DNA of 64,000 nucleotides from an uncultured Paraprevotella sp. Lineage in GTDB: Bacteria; Bacteroidota; Bacteroidia; Bacteroidales; Bacteroidaceae. The DNA is taken from assembly GCA_944320765.1 (NCBI GenBank), contig CALUIS010000002.1, forward strand, positions 62,001 through 126,000, written 5' to 3'. A program made the translations under genes and the position numbers. Positions 26,994-35,002 of the stretch are shown here, one piece after another. How positions within the stretch are numbered: position 1 is the first letter of the stretch; each line of letters begins with the position of its first letter. A model generated the notes under the pieces. That model ran no database searches. It was not told the origin of the DNA and worked only from the letters and a program-made list of their open reading frames with translations.

Positions 26994-29900
26994 ATGAAAG
27001 GAAAGTTGAGATACGTTGCCTTCTTATGCGCGGGCGTGGCTGGTCTGGCGGCGGGCGGGCGCGACGTGGTGTGGACGGAGCTGCCCACGCAGGGACAGTT
27101 GCCGGTGGCCAACATCCACTGCCTGTTGCAGGACAGCGAGGGGTATATGTGGTATGGCACGGAGGGCGGCGGGCTTTGCCGGGATGACGGGTACGACATA
27201 GACGTGTTCCGGTCGGACGCCCTCACCCCCCGTTTGCTGGGGAGCAATTCCGTGACTTGCCTGGCCGAGGACGGGGAACAACATATATATATAGGTACGA
27301 CGGAAGGCTTGTATGTGTTGGACAAGTCGGATTACGTCGTCAGGCCGTTGGTGCGGGATGTTCCCTTGGCGAGTTCCCGCACGGATGCCGTGATGGTGGC
27401 TTCGGACAAGAGCGTATGGGCGGCCGCGCAAGGGCGGATTTACCATATCTCGCCCCAAGGGGAACTCTTGGAGGAGTTCCCGTCCGAGTGGAGAGGGCGG
27501 GCGGTCAATGTCTCCGGGTTTTGTGAGGACCATGTGGGGCGGGTATTTGTGTCGCAATGGGGAGGCGGACTTCTGCGCTATGAGGCGGGCCGCCGCCTGA
27601 TGGCGGAGTGCGACTGGCCCTATGCGGCCTCGCCGGGGCAGATGGTGGAGGAAGGGCGGACCGGACGTTTCTGGGTGGCCACATGGGGCGGGGGAGTCGT
27701 CACCTATATTCCCGGGACCGATGCGCGGCAGGGCGCCACGGTCCTGCCCTATCCGGAGACCGGAAGGGGGGACGACCGTTCCCGCGTCTTGGGGATGGCG
27801 TGGGACAAGGTGCGCCTGCGGCTTTGGGTGTCTTCACTGGACAATCTGTATGCCTATGACTGGCGGGACGGCAGCCTGAAGGCCGTGGACCTGGAGGGCG
27901 TACTGCCGTCGGGCAAGAAAATATTGGACCGCCCGGTGGCAGACCGTTGGGGCAATATCTGGGTGCCGGGGTATTCGCCCCACACGTTCATACTTTCCCG
28001 CCCGGCTGAAGGAATCCGCCGCGACCCCGTGGCGCCGATGACCGGCAAGACGGGTTATCCGGTGATGGTGGACCGCATAGCGAAGGATGCCGGAGGCTAT
28101 TGGATTTGGCAGGGCAGGACCGGGCTGTCGTATTATGATCCGGCCGGCGGGCAATTGTTCATGACCTCGGAGTCTGCTTCAGCCCCTTATCCTTTCTCCA
28201 GCGTGATTGCGGAATGCGGGGCGGCGGGCGGCATTTATGCCTTGCAAGGCGAAAGGATACTGCATGTTTCCTGGGAAAAAGGGCGGTTCGCCGTGCGGAA
28301 TCTTGGGGGCGTGCCGGCCAGGAACGCCATTGTGTGCAAAATGTCGGAGGATGCGCTTGGAAATTTGTGGGTGGCCACGGACGGGGGGATTTACAAGAAG
28401 GAAGACGACCGGTGGCATGAGATGCTGGCCTGCCGGGCAGGGGTGCGGGATTTCCTTTTCCTGCCGGAAGACTCGGTTTGCGTCCTGTCGCGGGACGGGC
28501 GGTTGCATCTCATGGATGCCCAAGGGCGCACGAAGGCGGTAGAGGCCGATGTCGCGGCGACGGCCTTGACGGCGAACCGGGACGGGACGATTTGGGTCGG
28601 TTCGGCGGGAGGGCGCGTCTACGTCTATGTCCCATCCACAGGCAGGCTTACGAAAGAGGAGAACGCGGGCAATGCCGACGGGGATGCCATCAAGGGGCTG
28701 GCTTCCGACCGGTTGGGGCATGTCTGGATCTTGTCCGACCAGTATGTGAAAGAATATAATCCGCGCAACCGTTCCTACCGCCTGCTCCGCAATTCGGACG
28801 AGGACGTGCGGATGGATTATTTCCATACGATAAGGCGCATGGGCGACAGCATCTGCGTGGGGGGAATCGGCGCGTTTTGCATGATAGCCCCTTCTGCGGC
28901 CTTGGACCGTCCGGCCCTTCCGGTGCGTCCGGTGGTGTCGGCATACGAGGTGGAAGGCGTGCGCCATTTCGTGCCTTCGGGCAGGCGGGGGGTGGAGTTC
29001 GAGGCAGGGCAGGACAATGTCTCCTTTTCTTTTTCTTCTTTGGACCATCTTCATGCCGGACGCATCAGCTATGCCTGCCGCTTGAAAGGGCATGGGGCGG
29101 ACTGGATCCACTTGCCTCAAGGGACAAACACGGTGAACTTCTACAACCTTTCCGCCGGAGACTATGCCCTGGAGGTGAAGGCGACCGACATGCACGGTTG
29201 CTGGGGAGAGGCCGTCGAGGTCTTGGCCGTGACGTGTCTTCCGCCTTGGTATGCCACATGGTGGGCGTATCTCATCTATTTCCTGCTGGCGCTGTCGGGG
29301 ATGGCCGGAGGGTTGTTCAGCTACCTGGGCCACATGCGGCGCAGGCAGCAGGAACAGGCGGAGCGGCGGCTGACGGAAATGAAAATCCGCTTTTTCACCA
29401 ACATCAGCCATGATCTCCGCACGCCGCTCACCCTGATAATCACGCCATTGGAAAGCTTGCTGAACGCGATGAAGGACGAAGGGCCGCATCGGCAGCTCTT
29501 GTCTATCCATCGCCATGCGTGTGAATTGTTGGAACTGATGAACCAGCTGCTGGATTTCCGCAAGTTGGAGACGGGGGAGGAGAAAATCCATTACCGCGAG
29601 GGGGATATGGCCGATTTTGTCAGGGTGGCGTGTGAGGGCTTCCGGAACCTGGCCGCAGCCCGGCAGACGGAATTCAAGGTGGACACGCCGGATACGGCTG
29701 TCATGATGCGTTTTGACCCGGACAAGATGCACCGGGTGCTGTACAACCTGCTGGGAAACGCCTTCAAGTTCACCCCCAAGGGCGGGCGCGTGGAGGTGCG
29801 ACTGGAACAAGAGGAGACGGGGCGTACGGTCCTCACGGTGTCCGACACGGGGTGCGGCATAGCGGCGGAAGACTTGCCTCATGTGTTCGACCGCTATTAC

Positions 29901-30887
29901 CAAGGCGACGACGGGGCGGCCCATGCAGGGAGCGGCATCGGCTTGCATCTGGTGAGGACTTACGTGGAGATGCACGGCGGGACGGTGGATGTGGAAAGCC
30001 GGAAAGGGGAGGGGGCGGCTTTCCGCGTGGCGTTGCCCCCCTCGGCGGCCATATCGCCCCCCCGGTTGGAACCGGCGGCGGAGGAAGACGGGCGGCGGGC
30101 CGTGCTGGTTGTGGAGGACAACGAGGAACTCCGGGACTTTCTGGTGCGGAAGCTCTCGGCGGGCTACGTGGTCTGGCAGGCGGCGGACGGGCGCGAAGCC
30201 TTGTCCGTGCTGGAACGCCATGTGGCGGACATCGTAGTCAGCGACGTGATGATGCCGGGCATGGACGGCTATGCCCTTTGCCGGGCGCTCAAGGAAGACG
30301 TGCGCACGTCCCATATCTCCGTCATCCTGCTGACAGCCTATTCCGGCGACGAGAATGCCTTGAAGGGATATGAGTCGGGGGCGGACTGCTATCTGGCCAA
30401 GCCCTTCAACATGGATATCCTGGCCAACCGTATCCGCCATTTCATCGACTTGCAGGACCGGAGGAAGCGGCTGTTCCTCGACCGGGCGGAGGTGCGCGCG
30501 GAGGAAATCGCCCCGACGAAGGTGGACGAGGAGTTCTTGCGGAAGGTGGTGGCGTGCGTGGAACGGCATCTGGACGACACGGGATACGGGGTGGAGCAGC
30601 TCAGCGCGGAGGCTTGCATGAGCCGCATGAACCTTTACCGCAAGCTGCAGTCGCTCACCGGGCAGTCCCCCAGTGGCTTTATCCGTGCCATCCGTCTGAA
30701 AAAGGCCGCCGCCCTGCTGGCCGGGCAAGGCATGACGGTGGCCGAGGTGGCCGACCGTGTCGGATTTTCCACGCCCAGCTACTTCAGCAAATGCTTCAGG
30801 GAAATGTTCGGCGTGTTGCCCACGCAGTATCGCGGGGACGTTTCGGGGAGCGATGGAATGGCGGAAAAGGAGGGGAAAAAGGGCTGA
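26994..30887 (+). CDS. hybrid two-component system regulator (HTCS)
   Basis: This single ~1297-residue protein combines sensor and regulator. Order: signal peptide; two-component propeller repeats (about 30-640); Y_Y_Y domain (about 646-750); one membrane segment (756-778); HisKA with FFTNISHDLRTPL (phospho-His, about 806); HATPase_c with NLLGNAFKFTPKGG, DTGCGIAAEDL and GSGIGLHLV (about 900-1015); receiver with VVEDNEEL and DVMMPGMDG (phospho-Asp near 1082); AraC-type helix-turn-helix (about 1175-1290). All catalytic motifs look intact. HTCS proteins sense glycan pieces in the periplasm and activate nearby glycan-degradation genes. The GH30 gene 118 bases downstream is the likely target. No SusC/SusD pair is present here. 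Confidence 0.95.
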   Translation: MKGKLRYVAFLCAGVAGLAAGGRDVVWTELPTQGQLPVANIHCLLQDSEGYMWYGTEGGGLCRDDGYDIDVFRSDALTPRLLGSNSVTCLAEDGEQHIYIGTTEGLYVLDKSDYVVRPLVRDVPLASSRTDAVMVASDKSVWAAAQGRIYHISPQGELLEEFPSEWRGRAVNVSGFCEDHVGRVFVSQWGGGLLRYEAGRRLMAECDWPYAASPGQMVEEGRTGRFWVATWGGGVVTYIPGTDARQGATVLPYPETGRGDDRSRVLGMAWDKVRLRLWVSSLDNLYAYDWRDGSLKAVDLEGVLPSGKKILDRPVADRWGNIWVPGYSPHTFILSRPAEGIRRDPVAPMTGKTGYPVMVDRIAKDAGGYWIWQGRTGLSYYDPAGGQLFMTSESASAPYPFSSVIAECGAAGGIYALQGERILHVSWEKGRFAVRNLGGVPARNAIVCKMSEDALGNLWVATDGGIYKKEDDRWHEMLACRAGVRDFLFLPEDSVCVLSRDGRLHLMDAQGRTKAVEADVAATALTANRDGTIWVGSAGGRVYVYVPSTGRLTKEENAGNADGDAIKGLASDRLGHVWILSDQYVKEYNPRNRSYRLLRNSDEDVRMDYFHTIRRMGDSICVGGIGAFCMIAPSAALDRPALPVRPVVSAYEVEGVRHFVPSGRRGVEFEAGQDNVSFSFSSLDHLHAGRISYACRLKGHGADWIHLPQGTNTVNFYNLSAGDYALEVKATDMHGCWGEAVEVLAVTCLPPWYATWWAYLIYFLLALSGMAGGLFSYLGHMRRRQQEQAERRLTEMKIRFFTNISHDLRTPLTLIITPLESLLNAMKDEGPHRQLLSIHRHACELLELMNQLLDFRKLETGEEKIHYREGDMADFVRVACEGFRNLAAARQTEFKVDTPDTAVMMRFDPDKMHRVLYNLLGNAFKFTPKGGRVEVRLEQEETGRTVLTVSDTGCGIAAEDLPHVFDRYYQGDDGAAHAGSGIGLHLVRTYVEMHGGTVDVESRKGEGAAFRVALPPSAAISPPRLEPAAEEDGRRAVLVVEDNEELRDFLVRKLSAGYVVWQAADGREALSVLERHVADIVVSDVMMPGMDGYALCRALKEDVRTSHISVILLTAYSGDENALKGYESGADCYLAKPFNMDILANRIRHFIDLQDRRKRLFLDRAEVRAEEIAPTKVDEEFLRKVVACVERHLDDTGYGVEQLSAEACMSRMNLYRKLQSLTGQSPSGFIRAIRLKKAAALLAGQGMTVAEVADRVGFSTPSYFSKCFREMFGVLPTQYRGDVSGSDGMAEKEGKKG

Positions 30888-30905
30888 ATCCGATGAAAAC
30901 GGGCT

Positions 30906-30938
30906 TTTTGTTACATTTGTGGCATCCTTTTGTTACAT
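30906..30938 (+). promoter_or_regulatory. direct repeat, candidate HTCS binding site upstream of GH30
   Basis: TTTTGTTACAT occurs at 30906-30916 and again at 30928-30938, a period of 22 bases (two helical turns). It ends 30 bases before the -7 box TAACTTTG. The layout fits an AraC-type activator dimer. Binding by the adjacent HTCS is inferred. Confidence 0.55.
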
Positions 30939-30967
30939 CGTTGCGGTCTCCCGGACGGTTCGATGCG

Positions 30968-30975
30968 TAACTTTG
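30968..30975 (+). promoter_or_regulatory. -7 box for the GH30 gene
   Basis: TAACTTTG matches TAnnTTTG, 30 bases before the ATG at 31006. The -33 element is not well placed, as expected for an activator-dependent promoter. Confidence 0.5.
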
Positions 30976-31005
30976 CAGCGTCAAGTTAAACGTAAAGGAA
31001 GAGAC

Positions 31006-32517
31006 ATGAAGAACAAATTGAATCTGATTTTGGCTTGCGGCTGCATGGCCGCATGGAGCGCGCAGGGCATGGCGCAGTCTTACACCTGGTACGCCAGCAC
31101 GGAAGGGAACACCTGGCAGGCTTCTACCGTCAAGCTGTCGAAGAAGGCGGGCGAGGCGGTGGTTGCCGTGGACGGGGACACGAAGCCCATCGTGGAGTTC
31201 AAGGACTGGGGGGCCACGTTCAACGAGCTGGACTGGGACGCGCTCGGGGTGCTGACCCGCGACGAGCAGGACGACATCTTGAAAAAGGTGTTCGCGCCGG
31301 ACGGGGACTTGCGCATCACACGCGGGCGAATCTCGATGAACGCGAACGATTACGCGCTTTCCTGGTACAGCTGCGACGAGGTGCCCGGCGACCTGGAACT
31401 CCGTCATTTCAACATCGACCGGGACAAGCGGACCATCATCCCGTTTATCCGCGCGGCACAGAAGTACAACCCCGGCCTGACGTTCTGGACCTCGCCATGG
31501 TGCCCGCCCAGCTGGATGAAAATCACGGGCGACTATCCCGTGCTGAGCAGCAAGTTCAACAAGATGGACCCCGCGTTGGACTACCTGCTGTATGGCAACA
31601 TCGGCGGCAAGGTGGACCCGGACGAGATGAAGCTGACCGGAGAGCGCAAGGGCAAGTTCCCCCGCCAGCTGGCCACCACGGACTACATGATCCAGGACCC
31701 GCGCTACCTGCAGGCATACGCCAACTATTTCTGCAAGTTCATCGACGCTTATAAAGAACAAGGCGTGGACATCGACATGGTGATTTACCAGAACGAGGCC
31801 TACAGCTATACGCCCTATCCCGGTTGCGCATGGACGGCGGAAGGCACCATCCGCTTCAACCGCGACTACCTGGGCCCGACGCTGAAGGAGAAGCACCCGG
31901 ACGTGAAGCTGTATCTGGGCACGTTCAATACCAACCGTGTGGACCATGTGCAGAAAATCGCCTCGGACAAGGGGCTGCAGCAGTTCGTGAGCGGCATGGC
32001 GTTCCAGTGGGAAGGCCGCGAGTCGCTGCCCGTGTTGCGCAAGGAGCATCCCGAATGGAGCTACATGTGTTCGGAGAGCGAATGCGGATGGGGCAGCTTC
32101 GACTGGAAGGCCGGCGAGCATACCTTTGAGCTGATGAACCATTATCTGGGCAACGGTTGCAACGAGTACACCTTCTGGAACTTCATCCTGAAGGACAATG
32201 GCGAAAGCCCGTGGGGCTGGAAGCAGAACGCGCTGATCCGCGTGGACAGCAAGACACGCAAGTTCACTTTCACGCCGGAATATTTCGCCGTGAAGCATTA
32301 CAGCCATTTCATCGCGGAAGGCACGCAGATTGTGGCGTACAAGGCGCAGGGCGAGGACCGGATGCCCGTGCTGGTGGGCAAGACCGCCGAAGGCAAATAT
32401 GTGGTCGTGGCCGGCAATTTCAAGGACGAGGCCGCTCAGCTGGTGGTGGACATCAACGGGAAGACGCTAAGCGCGGAACTGGCGGCGCATTCCTATAACA
32501 CGTTTGTGGCGAAATAA
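31006..32517 (+). CDS. glycoside hydrolase family 30 enzyme, exported
   Basis: This 503-residue secreted glycosidase has a signal peptide (1 to about 23, ending GMAQS). The family 30 (glucosylceramidase-like) signature GATFNELDWDAL lies near residue 70. The likely acid/base is Glu 264 in YQNEAYSY and the likely nucleophile is Glu 357 in CSESECGWG. A C-terminal beta-sandwich covers about 430-503. GH30 members act on beta-1,6-glucan, glucosylceramide or xylan; the exact substrate is not evident. It follows the HTCS gene and a paired direct repeat, so it is probably induced by that regulator. Confidence 0.9.
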   Translation: MKNKLNLILACGCMAAWSAQGMAQSYTWYASTEGNTWQASTVKLSKKAGEAVVAVDGDTKPIVEFKDWGATFNELDWDALGVLTRDEQDDILKKVFAPDGDLRITRGRISMNANDYALSWYSCDEVPGDLELRHFNIDRDKRTIIPFIRAAQKYNPGLTFWTSPWCPPSWMKITGDYPVLSSKFNKMDPALDYLLYGNIGGKVDPDEMKLTGERKGKFPRQLATTDYMIQDPRYLQAYANYFCKFIDAYKEQGVDIDMVIYQNEAYSYTPYPGCAWTAEGTIRFNRDYLGPTLKEKHPDVKLYLGTFNTNRVDHVQKIASDKGLQQFVSGMAFQWEGRESLPVLRKEHPEWSYMCSESECGWGSFDWKAGEHTFELMNHYLGNGCNEYTFWNFILKDNGESPWGWKQNALIRVDSKTRKFTFTPEYFAVKHYSHFIAEGTQIVAYKAQGEDRMPVLVGKTAEGKYVVVAGNFKDEAAQLVVDINGKTLSAELAAHSYNTFVAK

Positions 32518-32553
32518 GCCTTTCGCAAGATTTTTAATAGGTTTTTCAATGAA

Positions 32554-32597
32554 GGAAAGCGGATGAAGCCCCACTGGTGGATTCCGCTTTCCTTTTT
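32554..32597 (+). terminator. rho-independent terminator after GH30
   Basis: GGAAAGCGGA (32554-32563) pairs with TCCGCTTTCC (32583-32592), followed by TTTTT. Confidence 0.8.
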
Positions 32598-32748
32598 ATA
32601 GGGGCGCAGAGCTTCCACGGGGCGGAAGCTCCTGCCGCGCCAGTGCCGGAATGTAGCCAAAGCCCGGGAAATGCTGCCAAAAAGTTAGGAATTCCGCCCT
32701 GTTCCGCTCCGGTATGATGGGCCGGTAGGGAGAAAATAGACCCCGAAG

Positions 32749-33190
32749 TGTTAAAAAGAGGGCGGGAGAACTGCTCGTATGGAGCATTTCTCCGCCGCAG
32801 TATCCGTTTTTGTGCGGTGAAAATGGGATTTCTTTGCTGAAAGAAATTTTTTTCTTGCCGCAAAGACGCGAATTTCTTGCCGCAAAGAAATTTTCGGGAG
32901 TGTGGAAAGCGGGGAAAAACGGGGCTTCGGACGGCTTTTTCCTTCTGGTTGGGGACTTTCCGCGTGCAAAATCCGACTGCTTTTTTGCAAGCCTTTCCCC
33001 TTACGGGCTGACGCGGGGGCGGCATCCGTCCGCACGGCGTCCCGTGGCGGGCGGCAAAGTGTCGCGGAAACCCGTTTTCCGGCTTTCATCCTGCATTCCT
33101 GAATGCCCGCGGGGTTTGCGTATTTTCGTCCGCCCCCGTCCTTGCGTCCTTTTTCGCGCTTCTCGCGGGGCCGGTTTTGACGTTTTGACA
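32749..33190 (+). repeat. 442-bp dispersed structured repeat, copy 2
   Basis: This is the second copy of the 8824-9265 element, same orientation and same length without gaps. Ends are TGTTAAAA (32749-32756) and TTTTGACA (33183-33190). The hairpin TTTCTTT-gctg-AAAGAAA (32829-32846) and its neighbour (32871 onward) are unchanged. The first hairpin has a rewritten loop: here TGCTC and GAGCA extend the stem. It lies between the GH30 terminator and tRNA-Cys. DNA from about 32640 to 32748 shows weaker, gapped likeness to the left flank of copy 1. Nothing else is seen between 32598 and 33292. Confidence 0.85.
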
Positions 33191-33292
33191 AAATGACATT
33201 CCGGATTTTCCGCCGTCCTCCAGGCATTGGGGAGGCCGGAGGACGGCGGGGGATGACGATGTCTCGGGAAGGCGGGCGTGGGGACTGCCTAC

Positions 33293-33325
33293 AAAAAAAG
33301 AGCGGGGACTTATCCTCGCTCTTTT
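33293..33325 (-). terminator. terminator of tRNA-Cys
   Basis: On the minus strand the arms GAGCGAGGA and TCCCCGCTC are followed by seven T, right after the tRNA 3' end. Confidence 0.8.
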
Positions 33326-33326
33326 G

Positions 33327-33400
33327 TGGAGGTTCCCAGCAGATTCGAACTGCTGTAGACGGTTTTGCAGACCGTTACCTAGCCACTCGGTCAGGGAACC
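33327..33400 (-). tRNA. tRNA-Cys (GCA)
   Basis: The minus strand folds as a tRNA: acceptor arms GGTTCCC and GGGAACC, D-arm with CTGACCGAGTGGCTAGG, anticodon loop CTGCAAA giving anticodon GCA, and T-arm with GTTCGAATC. The 3' CCA is encoded (33327-33329). A complete promoter lies upstream at 33418-33448 and a terminator downstream. Confidence 0.95.
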
Positions 33401-33417
33401 ATTTCTGTTTTGCGTTG

Positions 33418-33448
33418 CAAAGGTACGGCTTTTTTTTCAAACGGCAAA
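33418..33448 (-). promoter_or_regulatory. promoter of tRNA-Cys
   Basis: Minus strand TTTG (33445-33448), 19 bases, then TACCTTTG (33418-33425) match the Bacteroidota consensus, 17 bases before the tRNA. Confidence 0.75.
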
Positions 33449-33449
33449 A

Positions 33450-33656
33450 CTATTTGCGCGTTTTTTCCGGTCTTTTTGTGCAGTTTCTCCGTTTTTCTTC
33501 CTTGGTGGGGCGTTTCATCCCTCTCAGTTTGCAGTCCGCCGTGCAGTGAGAGCAGGCAGACGCTTCTTCCGGATGGCGGATTATCCGGAAGAAGCGCCAG
33601 GCTGTCCAGACGAAAGCCGCCGCGATGATGAGATATGCCGCGTATTCGTGCCACAT
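33450..33656 (-). CDS. FeoB-associated Cys-rich membrane protein
   Basis: This 68-residue protein has one N-terminal transmembrane helix (about residues 5-22, YAAYLIIAAAFVWTAW) and then a short cysteine cluster CSHCTADCKL and a very basic tail. The pattern matches the small FeoB-associated Cys-rich family, usually near ferrous-iron transporters; no feoB is in this window. The start at 33656 is chosen because the helix begins just after it and a TATTTTTG box sits 26 bases upstream. Its stop overlaps the tRNA-Cys promoter region within a few bases. Confidence 0.7.
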   Translation of the reverse strand: MWHEYAAYLIIAAAFVWTAWRFFRIIRHPEEASACSHCTADCKLRGMKRPTKEEKRRNCTKRPEKTRK

Positions 33657-33682
33657 GTTTTTTCTTTTTGGGATTTGCAGGG

Positions 33683-33690
33683 CAAAAATA
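33683..33690 (-). promoter_or_regulatory. -7 box for the small Cys-rich membrane protein
   Basis: The minus strand reads TATTTTTG, an exact TAnnTTTG match. No good -33 element is seen. Confidence 0.45.
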
Positions 33691-33742
33691 GCATAAAAAA
33701 CGGCACGTTGGTCGCTATGAAGGCGAAAAACATATGTTTCTT

Positions 33743-33774
33743 TTTGCGGGGGTATAATCTTTTTTATAACTTTC
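33743..33774 (+). promoter_or_regulatory. possible promoter for the glycosyltransferase
   Basis: TTTG (33743-33746), 20 bases, then TAACTTTC (33767-33774), one mismatch to TAnnTTTG, 50 bases before the ATG. Confidence 0.45.
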
Positions 33775-33824
33775 CCTCCGTTTCCAGTCTGGTCCTTGAT
33801 GGGGCTAAAACAGTTTCTGAATAT

Positions 33825-34952
33825 ATGGTGCAATCAATCTGGTTCCGTTGCTTGAAGAAATCGGGGATGCAGGGAGTGGCATTCCGGATGCTATATCCTT
33901 TTTGCCGCTCCCCGAGGGCGGGGGGCGCGGTGGACGCGGAAGCTGCCCGCCGGCGTTTGGAACGCTTGCATCCGGACGGCAGCCATTCTTGCCGGATGGA
34001 AAACAAGTTGGTGCGGCCTTTTGAATATGACCTGCAGATTGTGATTCCGGCTTATAACGCGGAACGGTATATCGCGGAATGCATGGACTCGGTGCTGGGG
34101 CAAAAGACGGGGTTCCGCGTGTGGGTGACGGTGGTGAATGACGGCTCTACCGACCGGACTTCCGATATCCTGCGGCCATACGCCCGAAAAGAGGGCGTGA
34201 AAGTGATTGAACAGGAAAACCGCGGGCATTCCGGCGCCCGGAATGCGGGACTGGCCGTCATCCGGGCGCGTTACGTGATGTTTGTGGACGCGGATGACAA
34301 ATTGCCGGAATATGCGGTGGAGGCGTTGATGCGGGAGGCGGAAGATACGGGCGCGGACATCGTGGAAGGGGGATACAGCCGCTTTTCAGAAGGGGGGGCG
34401 ACTTCCACTTTCAGGCACAAGAGGGCCGTTACGGAAGATTGGGGCGTATTGTATGGTTTCCCGTGGGGGAAGGTGTATAAGTCGGATTTGTTTGCCCGCG
34501 TGGGATTTCCGTTGGGATGCCAGTTTGAGGATACCGTTTGCATCTATATGCTTTATCCGCAGTGCAAGGCCGTGGCCACGGCGGACGAGGTGGTTTACCT
34601 GTATCGCCGGAATGAACAGGGGGCCACCTGTGCTTTAAGGGGGGATGTCCGGACGCTGGATGCCTTGTGGGTGACACTCCGTGTGTTGCAGGACAGCCGT
34701 GAGGCGGGCATCCCGCCTACGCAACGCATGTATGAGGCATTCCTGTTGGACTTGCGGGTGAATTACACCCGTCTGCTCACGCTGCGGGACGAGGTGCACC
34801 GGGATGCCTTCCGGGTCAGCGCGGACCTGATGCGCCGTTTCTTCCCGGGATTCCGCACGGGTGTCGCTTCAAACCGCCCTTTGGAACAATCCCTCCTTCA
34901 AAACGATTACGGTGCATATAAATTGTACGGGCGTTGTTATGTCGGGCGGTAG
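33825..34952 (+). CDS. family 2 glycosyltransferase
   Basis: This 375-residue GT-A glycosyltransferase has the core domain at about residues 68-290: QIVIPAYNAERYIAECMDSV, VVNDGSTDRTSD, SGARNAGL and the metal/nucleotide site FVDADDKLPE. The first ~65 residues are an unusual extension of no known fold. There is no membrane helix. Such enzymes add sugars to surface polysaccharide or glycolipid. It stands alone, without a capsule cluster. The start at ATG 33825 fits the putative promoter; several downstream in-frame ATGs exist. Confidence 0.82.
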   Translation: MVQSIWFRCLKKSGMQGVAFRMLYPFCRSPRAGGAVDAEAARRRLERLHPDGSHSCRMENKLVRPFEYDLQIVIPAYNAERYIAECMDSVLGQKTGFRVWVTVVNDGSTDRTSDILRPYARKEGVKVIEQENRGHSGARNAGLAVIRARYVMFVDADDKLPEYAVEALMREAEDTGADIVEGGYSRFSEGGATSTFRHKRAVTEDWGVLYGFPWGKVYKSDLFARVGFPLGCQFEDTVCIYMLYPQCKAVATADEVVYLYRRNEQGATCALRGDVRTLDALWVTLRVLQDSREAGIPPTQRMYEAFLLDLRVNYTRLLTLRDEVHRDAFRVSADLMRRFFPGFRTGVASNRPLEQSLLQNDYGAYKLYGRCYVGR

Positions 34953-35002
34953 TCTCGTTTTTTTGTGCTAACTTTACGGGCTGAAACCAACAATAGGATT
35001 TT

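Noticed and set aside
26870-27325. Upstream extension of the small hypothetical gene
   Set aside because: It is antisense to the HTCS coding region with no recognisable sequence.
28179-30728. 849-codon minus-strand frame opposite the HTCS gene
   Set aside because: High GC with few stops on the opposite strand gives such frames. The composition (rich in His, Arg, Pro, Gln) is typical of antisense translation.
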